NCBI GenBank assembly: GCA_016882165.1
Contig: VHBV01000013.1
Coordinates: forward strand, 1 to 14,496
From: Candidatus Pelagibacterales bacterium
Lineage (GTDB): Bacteria > Pseudomonadota > Alphaproteobacteria > Rickettsiales > UBA1997
Direction: 5' to 3'
Length of the DNA stretch: 14,496 nt
Part shown: positions 1 to 6,125 of the stretch, one piece after another
Layout: every line of letters starts with the position of its first letter
Position numbering within the stretch: position 1 is the first letter of the stretch
Notes under the pieces: generated by a model
The model's database searches: none
Seen by the model: only the letters and a program-made list of their open reading frames with translations
Told to the model about the DNA's origin: nothing
Program-made: the position numbers and the translations under genes

Positions 1-1
1 A

Positions 2-313
2 GCTTCTTTTTCTAAAAGCTCTGCAGGCACAGTAGCTTCTGCTGCACAAAATTATATTAGCAAACCGGTATTTGAAAGAGTCATTAATCAAGCTGCTGAA
101 TTTACAGTTGATTCTTATAATTCAACTTCTAATGCTTCTTCTGAGTTTTTTAAAACTGGAACTGGAATTGCTGTTGGGGGAGGGGTTGCTGGTATTGCAA
201 CTGCTTTAGCTCCAGTTGCTGCGGTTGCTAAAATTAACAATCCTAAATCTTCTGCAAAATCTTCTTCTGCAGAACCTTTAGACAATTCAAAAAATATACA
301 ACAGCAAAGGTAA
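2..313 (+). CDS. 3' end of an unrecognised Ser/Ala-rich protein (partial)
   Basis: An open frame enters the window from the left and ends at a TAA at 311-313, giving the last 103 residues of a protein whose start is outside. The visible part is rich in Ser, Ala, Thr and Asn. It contains one Gly/Ala/Val-rich hydrophobic stretch at about residues 53-75 (beginning TGIAVGGGVAG) that could be a membrane segment. A polar tail follows, with Lys/Ser repeats and a Gln-rich end. No enzymatic motif is visible and I do not recognise the family. Codon use matches the neighbouring genes, which supports a real coding end. Such low-complexity tails occur on many secretion-system and surface proteins, but that would be a guess here. 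The two hairpins directly after it suggest that its transcript ends before the TPR gene. Confidence 0.6.
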   Translation, partial: ASFSKSSAGTVASAAQNYISKPVFERVINQAAEFTVDSYNSTSNASSEFFKTGTGIAVGGGVAGIATALAPVAAVAKINNPKSSAKSSSAEPLDNSKNIQQQR

Positions 314-352
314 GTTCGGAATTTTAATTTTTCGAAATTTTGAACTTATTTT
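311..352 (+). terminator. Stop-codon-overlapping hairpin with short T tract
   Basis: Bases 311-325 pair with 334-348. The stem has 15 pairs, of which 12 are Watson-Crick and 3 are G-U, and the loop is 8 bases. It begins at the TAA stop of the partial gene and is followed by TTTT at 349-352. The base of the stem (TAAGTTC with GAACTTA) is exact. The T tract is short and the stem AT-rich, so termination strength is uncertain. Confidence 0.42.
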
Positions 353-378
353 CCCAATAAAATTTTAATTTTATTGGG
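353..378 (+). repeat. Near-perfect 12-bp inverted repeat (second tandem hairpin)
   Basis: CCCAATAAAATT at 353-364 is exactly complementary to AATTTTATTGGG at 367-378, with two bases between. As RNA, the innermost pairs would open to form a loop. It begins one base after the T tract of the preceding hairpin. It has no T run of its own on either strand, so it may be a transcript 3'-end stabiliser, a protein-binding palindrome or part of a double terminator. Strand is arbitrary because the site is symmetric. Confidence 0.45.
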
Positions 379-511
379 TTCAGCATTCCTTCCAAAAAAA
401 AGCAAAACTAAAAAAATTCAACATATATTAAAAATTTACTTGATCTTCAAGTTAACAAATTTCAAAGTTTATTAAGTTCAAAAATCGTTGAAAATAATAA
501 ATATTTTAGAA

Positions 512-1381
512 ATGAAAACTAAGTTCCTAACTTTCAATAAGTTAGCTGTCGCTCTTCTGTTTTTTGTGTTGCAAACTATTGCTTTTAATTCTTTTGCTTC
601 TAATCCGGAACTAAGCGAAGAAATAGTTAAAGAAATAGAAAGCTCATTACTCTTTGATAAAGAATCTTCTCAAGATATTGAAATTTACAAACCAACTGCA
701 AAGAAAGAAAAAAAACCTGATATAACAATCGATAGAGGTTCTGCAAAAGAATCTAATAACATAATAAAAATTGATATAACAGAATCTTCAGACAAACCTT
801 TAAATTTAAGTATTATTGAGAAACAAAGAATAGCATATAATACAGCTCTTATTGAGCAATATGAAGTTGCAATAGAGCTTTATAAACAAATTATTAAAGC
901 TGACTCGTCTAATGAATATGCCAAATTCTCTTTGGCAGTTATTTATCAGCAAATTGGTCAACTAAAACAAGCTAAAGAACTTTATTATGAGTTGCTAAGA
1001 AACAACCCATCAAACAAAGATGAAATTATTGAAAACTTACTTTCTGTTTTAGTTGAAGAGTCTCCTAGAGATTCTGTTTATCTTTTATCAAGATTGTCTT
1101 CCGAAAATCAAAAGTCATCTTACCTAAAAGCTCAATTGGCTTTGGCTTATGATAAGGTTAAAGAATATGATAAAGCGATATATGTTTTGAAGCAGGCTAT
1201 TGAAATTGATCCAAGTAAAATTGAATATCGTTATAACTTGGCAGTTATCTATGACAAAACTGCCAACTACGAAAAGGCGTTAGAAAATTATTATTATGTT
1301 ATAAAAAATTACGATAACAGCCAGTTTATTCCTCTTGAGCAAATTAAAGAAAGAATAGAGTCAATAAAATTAAATTCGTAG
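512..1381 (+). CDS. Exported tetratricopeptide-repeat (TPR) protein
   Basis: I start this at ATG 512 (289 residues). An in-frame TTG at 488 would add eight residues ahead of an otherwise ordinary signal peptide. Residues 1-30 look like a Sec signal: Lys at 2, 4 and 10, a hydrophobic core at about 11-25, and likely cleavage after FAS at 28-30. There is no lipobox Cys, so it is probably periplasmic rather than a lipoprotein. A polar, Lys/Ser-rich linker runs to about residue 100. TPR-like helix pairs follow at about 101-134, 135-168, 203-236 and 237-270, with the usual A..Y/L...A...DP spacing; the last two are the clearest. TPRs bind proteins and assemble complexes, so no enzymatic role is expected. 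The stop lies 6 bp before the pilT-like gene, which suggests cotranscription and perhaps a role in pilus assembly. That link is inference from position only. Confidence 0.8.
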   Translation: MKTKFLTFNKLAVALLFFVLQTIAFNSFASNPELSEEIVKEIESSLLFDKESSQDIEIYKPTAKKEKKPDITIDRGSAKESNNIIKIDITESSDKPLNLSIIEKQRIAYNTALIEQYEVAIELYKQIIKADSSNEYAKFSLAVIYQQIGQLKQAKELYYELLRNNPSNKDEIIENLLSVLVEESPRDSVYLLSRLSSENQKSSYLKAQLALAYDKVKEYDKAIYVLKQAIEIDPSKIEYRYNLAVIYDKTANYEKALENYYYVIKNYDNSQFIPLEQIKERIESIKLNS

Positions 1382-1387
1382 GTTTAA

Positions 1388-2425
1388 ATGAGTTATAGTA
1401 TAGTTGATCTTTTGCGTAATGCAAAAAAGATGAAATGTTCCGACGTTCATATTTCCACAGGTAATTTTCCTTTGGTTCGTCTTGATGGTGATATGATGGC
1501 TGTAAAAGATTCTTCTCCTTTCTCAGCTAACCAAGTTATTGATATGCTGAATGTAGTTATGAATGATATTCAGAAGAAGGTTTATAAAGAGAAACTGGAA
1601 GTTGATTTTGCAGTTCAGATTGAAGAAGGTCTTAGATTTCGTGTAAATGCATTCAATACTATAAATGGTCCTGCTGCAGTTTTTAGAGAAATTCCAATTG
1701 AAATTAAAGATTTAACATCAATTAGCGCGCCTGAACCTATTAGAAGGCTTTGCTATGCTGAAAAAGGATTGATTTTAGTTGTTGGTCCAACAGGTAGTGG
1801 TAAGTCAACAACTCTTGCTGCTATGATTGACCAAATAAACATGGTAAGTCCTGGTCATATTATTACAATTGAAGATCCTGTAGAGTTTGTTCATAAAAGT
1901 AAGAAGTCTCTGATAAATCAAAGAGAAGTTGGTGCAAGTACATTATCATTTTCTAATGCACTAAGAAGTGCTTTAAGAGAAGATCCAGATGTTATATTGG
2001 TTGGTGAGTTAAGAGATATGGAAACAATTCAACTGGCTTTAACCGCAGCTGAAACAGGACATTTAGTTCTTGCAACTCTTCATACTAGTTCTGCAGCTCA
2101 AACAATAAACAGAATTATTGACGTTTTTCCAACGGAAGATAAGGCCGTAATTCGTTCAATGTTGTCAACTTCAATACGTGCTGTTGTTTCTCAAAGGTTA
2201 TTAAAAAAAGATGGTGGCGGAAGATGCGCAGCTTATGAAATTATGATAGCAAATAGTTCGATTCGAAATTTGATAAGGGAAGATAAAATTCCTCAAATTA
2301 ATTCAATTATTGAACTTGGAAAACAAGCAGGAATGCTTACTATGAAAGATTCTATTATCGACTTATTAAAAAGAAGAGTAATAACAAAAGATACTCATGA
2401 TGAAGCTTTGGAGGCTCTAGAATAA
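1388..2425 (+). CDS. pilT: PilT-like type IV pilus retraction ATPase
   Basis: This 345-residue protein has the usual PilT length and architecture. An N-terminal PAS-like domain (about 1-100) has the SDVHIS and DGDM segments. A RecA-type ATPase domain follows, with Walker A GPTGSGKST at 133-141, an Asp box around IEDPVEF at 161-167, Walker B VILVGELRD at 202-210, and a His box ending ATLHTSS at 229-235. The C-terminal SIRNLIRE at 290-297 matches the AIRNLIRE motif known to be required for retraction by PilT. This separates it from PilB extension ATPases, which are longer and carry a zinc-binding Cys cluster not seen here. It would act as a cytoplasmic hexamer at the base of a type IV pilus. 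PilU is the main alternative. A weak AGG at 1380-1382 precedes the ATG, overlapping the end of the TPR gene. No pilin, PilB, PilC or PilQ gene is in the window. Confidence 0.9.
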   Translation: MSYSIVDLLRNAKKMKCSDVHISTGNFPLVRLDGDMMAVKDSSPFSANQVIDMLNVVMNDIQKKVYKEKLEVDFAVQIEEGLRFRVNAFNTINGPAAVFREIPIEIKDLTSISAPEPIRRLCYAEKGLILVVGPTGSGKSTTLAAMIDQINMVSPGHIITIEDPVEFVHKSKKSLINQREVGASTLSFSNALRSALREDPDVILVGELRDMETIQLALTAAETGHLVLATLHTSSAAQTINRIIDVFPTEDKAVIRSMLSTSIRAVVSQRLLKKDGGGRCAAYEIMIANSSIRNLIREDKIPQINSIIELGKQAGMLTMKDSIIDLLKRRVITKDTHDEALEALE

Positions 2426-2584
2426 AAAAAACTTAAGATGTTTTTAATTAAGCTTATTTGAAATTTGTGCTTATCAGAATTTTGTAACATTTATTCTTGA
2501 AAATTATTAATAAATTTGAAATAGAGTTCAAAAAGAGTTTATTTTAAAACTTGTATTTTCTGAGTTTAAATAGTTATGATTCTG

Positions 2585-2619
2585 AACTTCAAATTATTGT
2601 TATTTGAAGTTAGCTTTTT
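2585..2619 (+). terminator. Probable intrinsic terminator downstream of pilT
   Basis: AACTTCAAAT at 2585-2594 pairs perfectly with ATTTGAAGTT at 2602-2611 around a 7-base loop, followed by TTTTT at 2615-2619. It lies about 160 bases after the pilT stop and upstream of the permease promoter candidate, where a terminator is expected. The stem is 10 bp but AT-rich. Confidence 0.5.
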
Positions 2620-2694
2620 CTTGTTTATCAAGAATTTTGATGCCGTTTAATAAAGTTTTTTAAACAAAAAATAATATACCAAAACATAAGTCTG

Positions 2695-2723
2695 TTGACG
2701 ATTTCTTGTTAAAAACCAATAAA
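2695..2723 (+). promoter_or_regulatory. Possible sigma70-type promoter for the permease pair
   Basis: TTGACG at 2695-2700 matches the -35 consensus at five of six positions. After a 17-base spacer, AATAAA at 2718-2723 is a weak -10 (four of six). Transcription would start near 2730 and give a leader of roughly 43 bases before the ATG at 2773. In such AT-rich DNA, -10-like hexamers are common, so the -35 carries most of the weight. Confidence 0.35.
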
Positions 2724-2772
2724 TTTAAGTTTTGGCATATTGGTAATTTTAGAAACAATTTGGAATTATATA

Positions 2773-4158
2773 ATGAAATCTATTTTTAGAACTAAATCTA
2801 TAGAAAGTGTAATTGAGGGTGCAAAAAAGAAGTCTCTAAAGAAAACTTTAGGAGCTTTGGATTTGGTCTTGCTTGGAATTGGTTGTACAATTGGAACTGG
2901 AATTTTTGTTTTAACTGGAATTGCTGCAGCAAAGTATGCCGGTCCAGCGGTTGCAATTTCCTATGCTCTAGCTGGCTTAGTTTGTATATTTGCTGGTCTT
3001 GCTTACACTGAACTTGCATCTGTAGTTCCAGTTGCAGGTAGTGCCTATACGTATTCTTACGTTACTTTGGGTGAATTTATAGCCTGGCTTGTAGCTTGGG
3101 GTTTAGTTCTTGAATATACTGTTGCAGCTTCAACAGTATCTGCTGGTTGGTCAGGTTATTTTGTGGGAATTTTAAAAGCTGGTGGTGTTAATTTTCCAGA
3201 ATATCTATCTAAGTCTCCTTCTGAAGGTGGCGTAGTTAATCTTCCTGCAGTTATGATTGCTCTATTTATTGGCGTATTACTTTTACGTGGAACAAAAGAA
3301 AGTCTAATTGTAAATCGTATTTTGGTAGCAATAAAGCTCGGAGTAGTTTTTTTATTTTTAATTGTTGCTGTTCCTCATATTAAAATGGAAAATTATGCCG
3401 ATTTTATGCCATTTGGTTGGCATGGTGTTGGTATTGGTGCAGCATCAATTTTCTTTGCTTATCTTGGTTTCGACTCTGTTGCAACAACTGCTGAGGAATG
3501 TAAAAATCCAAACCGTGATTTACCAATAGGAATTATTGGAGGACTACTTATTTGCGGTCTGCTTTATGTTTTGGTTGCTCTTGCGCTGACAGGAATAGTT
3601 CCATACGCTCAATTAGATAATGCTGAACCGATGGCATACGCTTTAAGAGTTAATGGAAGTAATATAGGATCATCTTTAGTGGCAATTGGTGCGATTGTTG
3701 GTATGGTTGCTGTATTGTTGGTTTTAATGTATGGACAAACCAGAGTTTTCTTTGTAATGGCAAGAGATGGCTTAATTCCACAGTTTTTTGGCAAATTGCA
3801 CAAAAAATATGAAACTCCTTACTTAGGTTGCTTGTTTGTTATGGTTGCAGTTGCTGTGATTGCCGGATTTACTCCAATTCATACTATGGGACAAATGAGT
3901 AGTCTTGGTATATTATTCGCTTTTACTATTGTTTCAGTGGGTGTTATGGTATTGCGTGTTAAAAAACCAGAACTAAGCAGACCTTTTAGATGCCCTGCAG
4001 TTTTTGTAGTTGCACCAATTTCAGTAATTAGTTGTATTTATTTGATGTATAACTTGCTTCAAAAAACCGGATTAGCTTTTGTTGTATGGTTTGCAATTGG
4101 TTTGGTGGTTTATTTTTCTTATTCCTACAAAAGAAGTCCTCTGAATAAAGCTGAATAA
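2773..4158 (+). CDS. APC-superfamily amino acid permease, cationic-amino-acid-transporter type (copy 1)
   Basis: A 461-residue polytopic membrane protein whose hydrophobicity fits about 12 membrane helices. The first helix holds GIGCTIGTGIF at 35-45, the unwound-helix substrate motif of APC transporters. The segments AGPAVAISYALAG (57-69) and VPVAGSAYTYSY (85-96), FAYLGFD (228-234), and EECKNPNRDLPIGII (241-255) are typical of the CAT/YfnA-like branch. The actual substrate cannot be read from sequence. I start at ATG 2773 because it aligns with the start of the neighbouring paralogue; an in-frame TTG at 2740 would add an unneeded 11 residues. Copy 2 begins 21 bp after its stop, so both probably share one transcript. 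In an organism with limited amino acid synthesis such permeases would import host or environmental amino acids, but this is inference. Confidence 0.92.
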   Translation: MKSIFRTKSIESVIEGAKKKSLKKTLGALDLVLLGIGCTIGTGIFVLTGIAAAKYAGPAVAISYALAGLVCIFAGLAYTELASVVPVAGSAYTYSYVTLGEFIAWLVAWGLVLEYTVAASTVSAGWSGYFVGILKAGGVNFPEYLSKSPSEGGVVNLPAVMIALFIGVLLLRGTKESLIVNRILVAIKLGVVFLFLIVAVPHIKMENYADFMPFGWHGVGIGAASIFFAYLGFDSVATTAEECKNPNRDLPIGIIGGLLICGLLYVLVALALTGIVPYAQLDNAEPMAYALRVNGSNIGSSLVAIGAIVGMVAVLLVLMYGQTRVFFVMARDGLIPQFFGKLHKKYETPYLGCLFVMVAVAVIAGFTPIHTMGQMSSLGILFAFTIVSVGVMVLRVKKPELSRPFRCPAVFVVAPISVISCIYLMYNLLQKTGLAFVVWFAIGLVVYFSYSYKRSPLNKAE

Positions 4159-4179
4159 AAACTAAATATAATTGCAGTT

Positions 4180-5559
4180 ATGAATCTATTTCGTAAAAAA
4201 ACTATTAAAGAGCTTATTGCTAATTCTGAGAAGCATTCTTTAAAAAAGACCCTTGGTGCCTTTGATTTAATAATGATTGGTATTGGATGTACAATTGGAA
4301 CTGGTATTTTTGTTATTACAGGAATTGCTGCTGCTAAATATGCTGGTCCTGCAATTTCAGTTTCTTATCTTTTAGCGGCTTTTGCCTGTATTTTTGCTGC
4401 TCTTTGCTACGCTGAACTAGCTTCAATGGTTCCTGTTTCTGGTAGTGCTTATACTTATTCTTATGCTGTTTTAGGTGAGTTTATAGCATGGATGGTTGGT
4501 TGGGGTCTAGTTTTAGAATATGGAGTAGGTGCTTCAACTGTTGCAGCTGGTTGGTCAGGTTACGTTGTTGGAATTCTTAAATCAGGAGGAGTGATTTTGC
4601 CTGATTATTTAACTAAAGTTCCTTTTGATGGTGGAATAGTAAATTTGCCTGCAATCATAATTACTTCTTTTATTGGACTTTTACTTTTTCGTGGAACTAA
4701 AGAAAGCGTTTGGCTGAATAGAGTTTTAGTTGTTGTTAAGTTAGGAGTTATTTTCTTATTTTTAGCAATTGCTAGTCCAATGATAAAAACTTCTAACTGG
4801 GAAAATTTCATGCCATTTGGAATTAATGGTGTATTACTTGGTGCTGCAACTGTATTTTATGCTTATATTGGTTTTGATGCTGTTGCGACAGCTGCTGAAG
4901 AATGTAAAAATCCCCAAAGAGATTTACCAATAGGAATTATTGTTTCACTTCTTATTTGTACCTTGCTTTATGTTTTAGTTTCATTGGTTCTTACGGGAAT
5001 AGTTGACTACACAACACTTGATAATTCAGAACCTCTTGCAAAAGCTTTAAGAATGAATGGTAATAATATGGGATCTATTCTAGTTGCAGTTGGAGCTGTT
5101 GCTGGTATTACTTCAGTTTTATTAATTCTTTTATATGGTCAGTCACGTATATTTTTTGTTATGTCGCGTGATGGTTTGATTTCTAAATCTTTTAGCAATC
5201 TACATAAAAGATTTGCTACTCCTTATTTCAGTGTTGTTATGGTTGTATTATTTGTATGTGTTACTTCAGGTTTTTTACCTCTTGAGGCTTTAAGTCATAT
5301 TACAAGTATTGGAACTTTATTTGCTTTTATAGTAGTGTCTTTAGGAGTTTTGATTTTGAGAGTTAAAAGACCAGAAATTGAGCGTGGTTTTAAATGTCCA
5401 GCTGTTTATTTGGCGGTTCCTTTATCTGTAATGAGCTGTTCTTATTTGGCTTATAATCTTCTTCTACAGAATGGTATTTGGTTTTTATTGTGGTCTATAG
5501 TTGGCTTAATAATTTACTTTTCTTACGGATATCACAAAAGTGCTCTTAACAAAAAATAG
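4180..5559 (+). CDS. APC-superfamily amino acid permease, cationic-amino-acid-transporter type (copy 2)
   Basis: This 459-residue protein aligns almost without gaps with the permease upstream, at roughly 60% identity by eye. It shares GIGCTIGTGIF (34-44), the SGSAYTYSY segment, the EECKNP..RDLPIGII loop and the ILRVKRPE region before the last helices. About 12 membrane helices are expected. The two genes look like an old tandem duplication: the conserved transport core is nearly identical, while membrane-helix faces and the C-terminal half differ, which would allow different substrate preference. The gene lies 21 bp after copy 1 with no promoter-like sequence between. Transcription appears to end at a strong hairpin whose loop contains this gene's TAG. 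No Shine-Dalgarno sequence is visible before its ATG. Confidence 0.92.
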   Translation: MNLFRKKTIKELIANSEKHSLKKTLGAFDLIMIGIGCTIGTGIFVITGIAAAKYAGPAISVSYLLAAFACIFAALCYAELASMVPVSGSAYTYSYAVLGEFIAWMVGWGLVLEYGVGASTVAAGWSGYVVGILKSGGVILPDYLTKVPFDGGIVNLPAIIITSFIGLLLFRGTKESVWLNRVLVVVKLGVIFLFLAIASPMIKTSNWENFMPFGINGVLLGAATVFYAYIGFDAVATAAEECKNPQRDLPIGIIVSLLICTLLYVLVSLVLTGIVDYTTLDNSEPLAKALRMNGNNMGSILVAVGAVAGITSVLLILLYGQSRIFFVMSRDGLISKSFSNLHKRFATPYFSVVMVVLFVCVTSGFLPLEALSHITSIGTLFAFIVVSLGVLILRVKRPEIERGFKCPAVYLAVPLSVMSCSYLAYNLLLQNGIWFLLWSIVGLIIYFSYGYHKSALNKK

Positions 5560-5582
5560 AAGAGCAATCTGTTTTTATTTTT
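5541..5582 (+). terminator. Intrinsic terminator overlapping the end of permease copy 2
   Basis: TGCTCTT at 5541-5547 pairs exactly with AAGAGCA at 5560-5566 around a 12-base loop, followed by T tracts at 5572-5576 and 5578-5582. The 5' arm is inside the coding sequence and the TAG stop (5557-5559) lies in the loop. This is the clearest intrinsic terminator in the window. On the - strand only a short CTTTT follows, so it would serve the convergent mnhG-side transcript poorly. Confidence 0.7.
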
Positions 5583-5599
5583 GTAACTAATAAAGAAAA

Positions 5600-5866
5600 T
5601 TATTCAGAAGCTTTTTTTAGAATTAAGTTACACAAAAGATTGGTTATGATTAGGTTAATCAATACCAAAAAAAAGACTTTCATAAAAGATTGCCAAGAAA
5701 AATTCTCCATATTGGCTGCAATCAAGACTAATGGTATAACATAGCAATTACTTATCATAACTACATTTATCATCGTAAAAATTTCTTTTGTTCTAAAGAA
5801 AGCAATGGCTGCAGTAATTAAAATTAAAGAAGAACAGGCGGCCAAAATCCAAAAAAATACTATCAT
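5600..5866 (-). CDS. mnhG: Small three-helix membrane protein, probable divergent MnhG/MrpG antiporter subunit
   Basis: The 88-residue protein has hydrophobic segments at about 3-22, 37-53 and 60-82, the size and topology of MnhG/MrpG, a small subunit of multisubunit Na+/H+ antiporters. The family's R-F-P-D...T-R-L-H-A signature after the first helix seems to be represented by RTKEIFTMIN, which keeps the Arg, an acidic residue (Glu for Asp) and the Thr but lacks the second Arg and the His. The match is therefore to a divergent member, and function may be altered. Its ATG overlaps the stop of the upstream gene in an ATGA (5863-5866), so translation is likely coupled. The F-then-G order is the one normal in Mnh/Mrp operons and supports the call. 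The large A/D proton-pumping subunits are not nearby. An unrelated small membrane protein remains possible. Confidence 0.58.
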   Translation of the reverse strand: MIVFFWILAACSSLILITAAIAFFRTKEIFTMINVVMISNCYVIPLVLIAANMENFSWQSFMKVFFLVLINLIITNLLCNLILKKASE

Positions 5867-6108
5867 GAGTTCTTTTTATATTTAGATAGTAAAAATAATA
5901 TAACTGCAACTTGCAGTAAAAGCAAAGTTGTAATCATATCGAAAGATGAATTTAAATCAGAAGATGATTTAACTATAATGAGGGTTATAAAATTTGTAGA
6001 AGCGAAGTAAATTGAAATAACTTTTTCATAAAAACTTTTACACTGAAAAGTCTTTATGATTGTTATTACTATTACTAAAGTTAGAGCAATTGCTATCAAA
6101 TTTGACAT
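5863..6108 (-). CDS. mnhF: Small three-helix membrane protein, probable divergent MnhF/MrpF antiporter subunit
   Basis: This 81-residue protein has hydrophobic stretches at about 3-17, 33-48 and 58-74, as in MnhF/MrpF. The stretch after the first helix (SFYEKVISIYFASTNFI) lines up with the family pattern P-x-x-x-D-R-V-x-A-L-D-x-x-x-x-N. Glu-Lys stands for Asp-Arg, the Asn is kept, and Tyr sits where the conserved Asp is expected. The last segment, FDMITTLLLLQVAVILFLLSKY, resembles the family's final helix ending in an aromatic/basic edge. It starts 17 bp after the mrcA stop and overlaps mnhG by 4 bp, so it belongs to the amiC-mrcA transcription unit. MnhF normally works only with the large antiporter subunits, which would have to be encoded elsewhere. 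Missing conserved residues keep this call moderate. Confidence 0.58.
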   Translation of the reverse strand: MSNLIAIALTLVIVITIIKTFQCKSFYEKVISIYFASTNFITLIIVKSSSDLNSSFDMITTLLLLQVAVILFLLSKYKKNS

Positions 6109-6125
6109 TAAAAATCATTTTAGCG

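Larger units (their letters stand above)
2426..2772. other. 347-bp AT-rich intergenic region between pilT and the permeases
   Basis: No convincing open frame or tRNA-like fold is visible. The region holds a terminator-like hairpin (2585-2619), a possible sigma70-type promoter (2695-2723), and a 7-bp inverted repeat with CCAAAAC at 2679-2685 and GTTTTGG at 2729-2735, which brackets the promoter. The rest is low-complexity A/T sequence. Confidence 0.6.

Noticed and set aside
488..511. TTG start extending the TPR protein by eight residues
   Set aside because: The ATG at 512 gives a clean signal peptide directly, and nothing upstream of the TTG resembles a ribosome binding site.
2740..2772. TTG start extending permease copy 1 by 11 residues
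   Set aside because: The ATG at 2773 aligns with the start of the tandem paralogue; the extension has no counterpart there.
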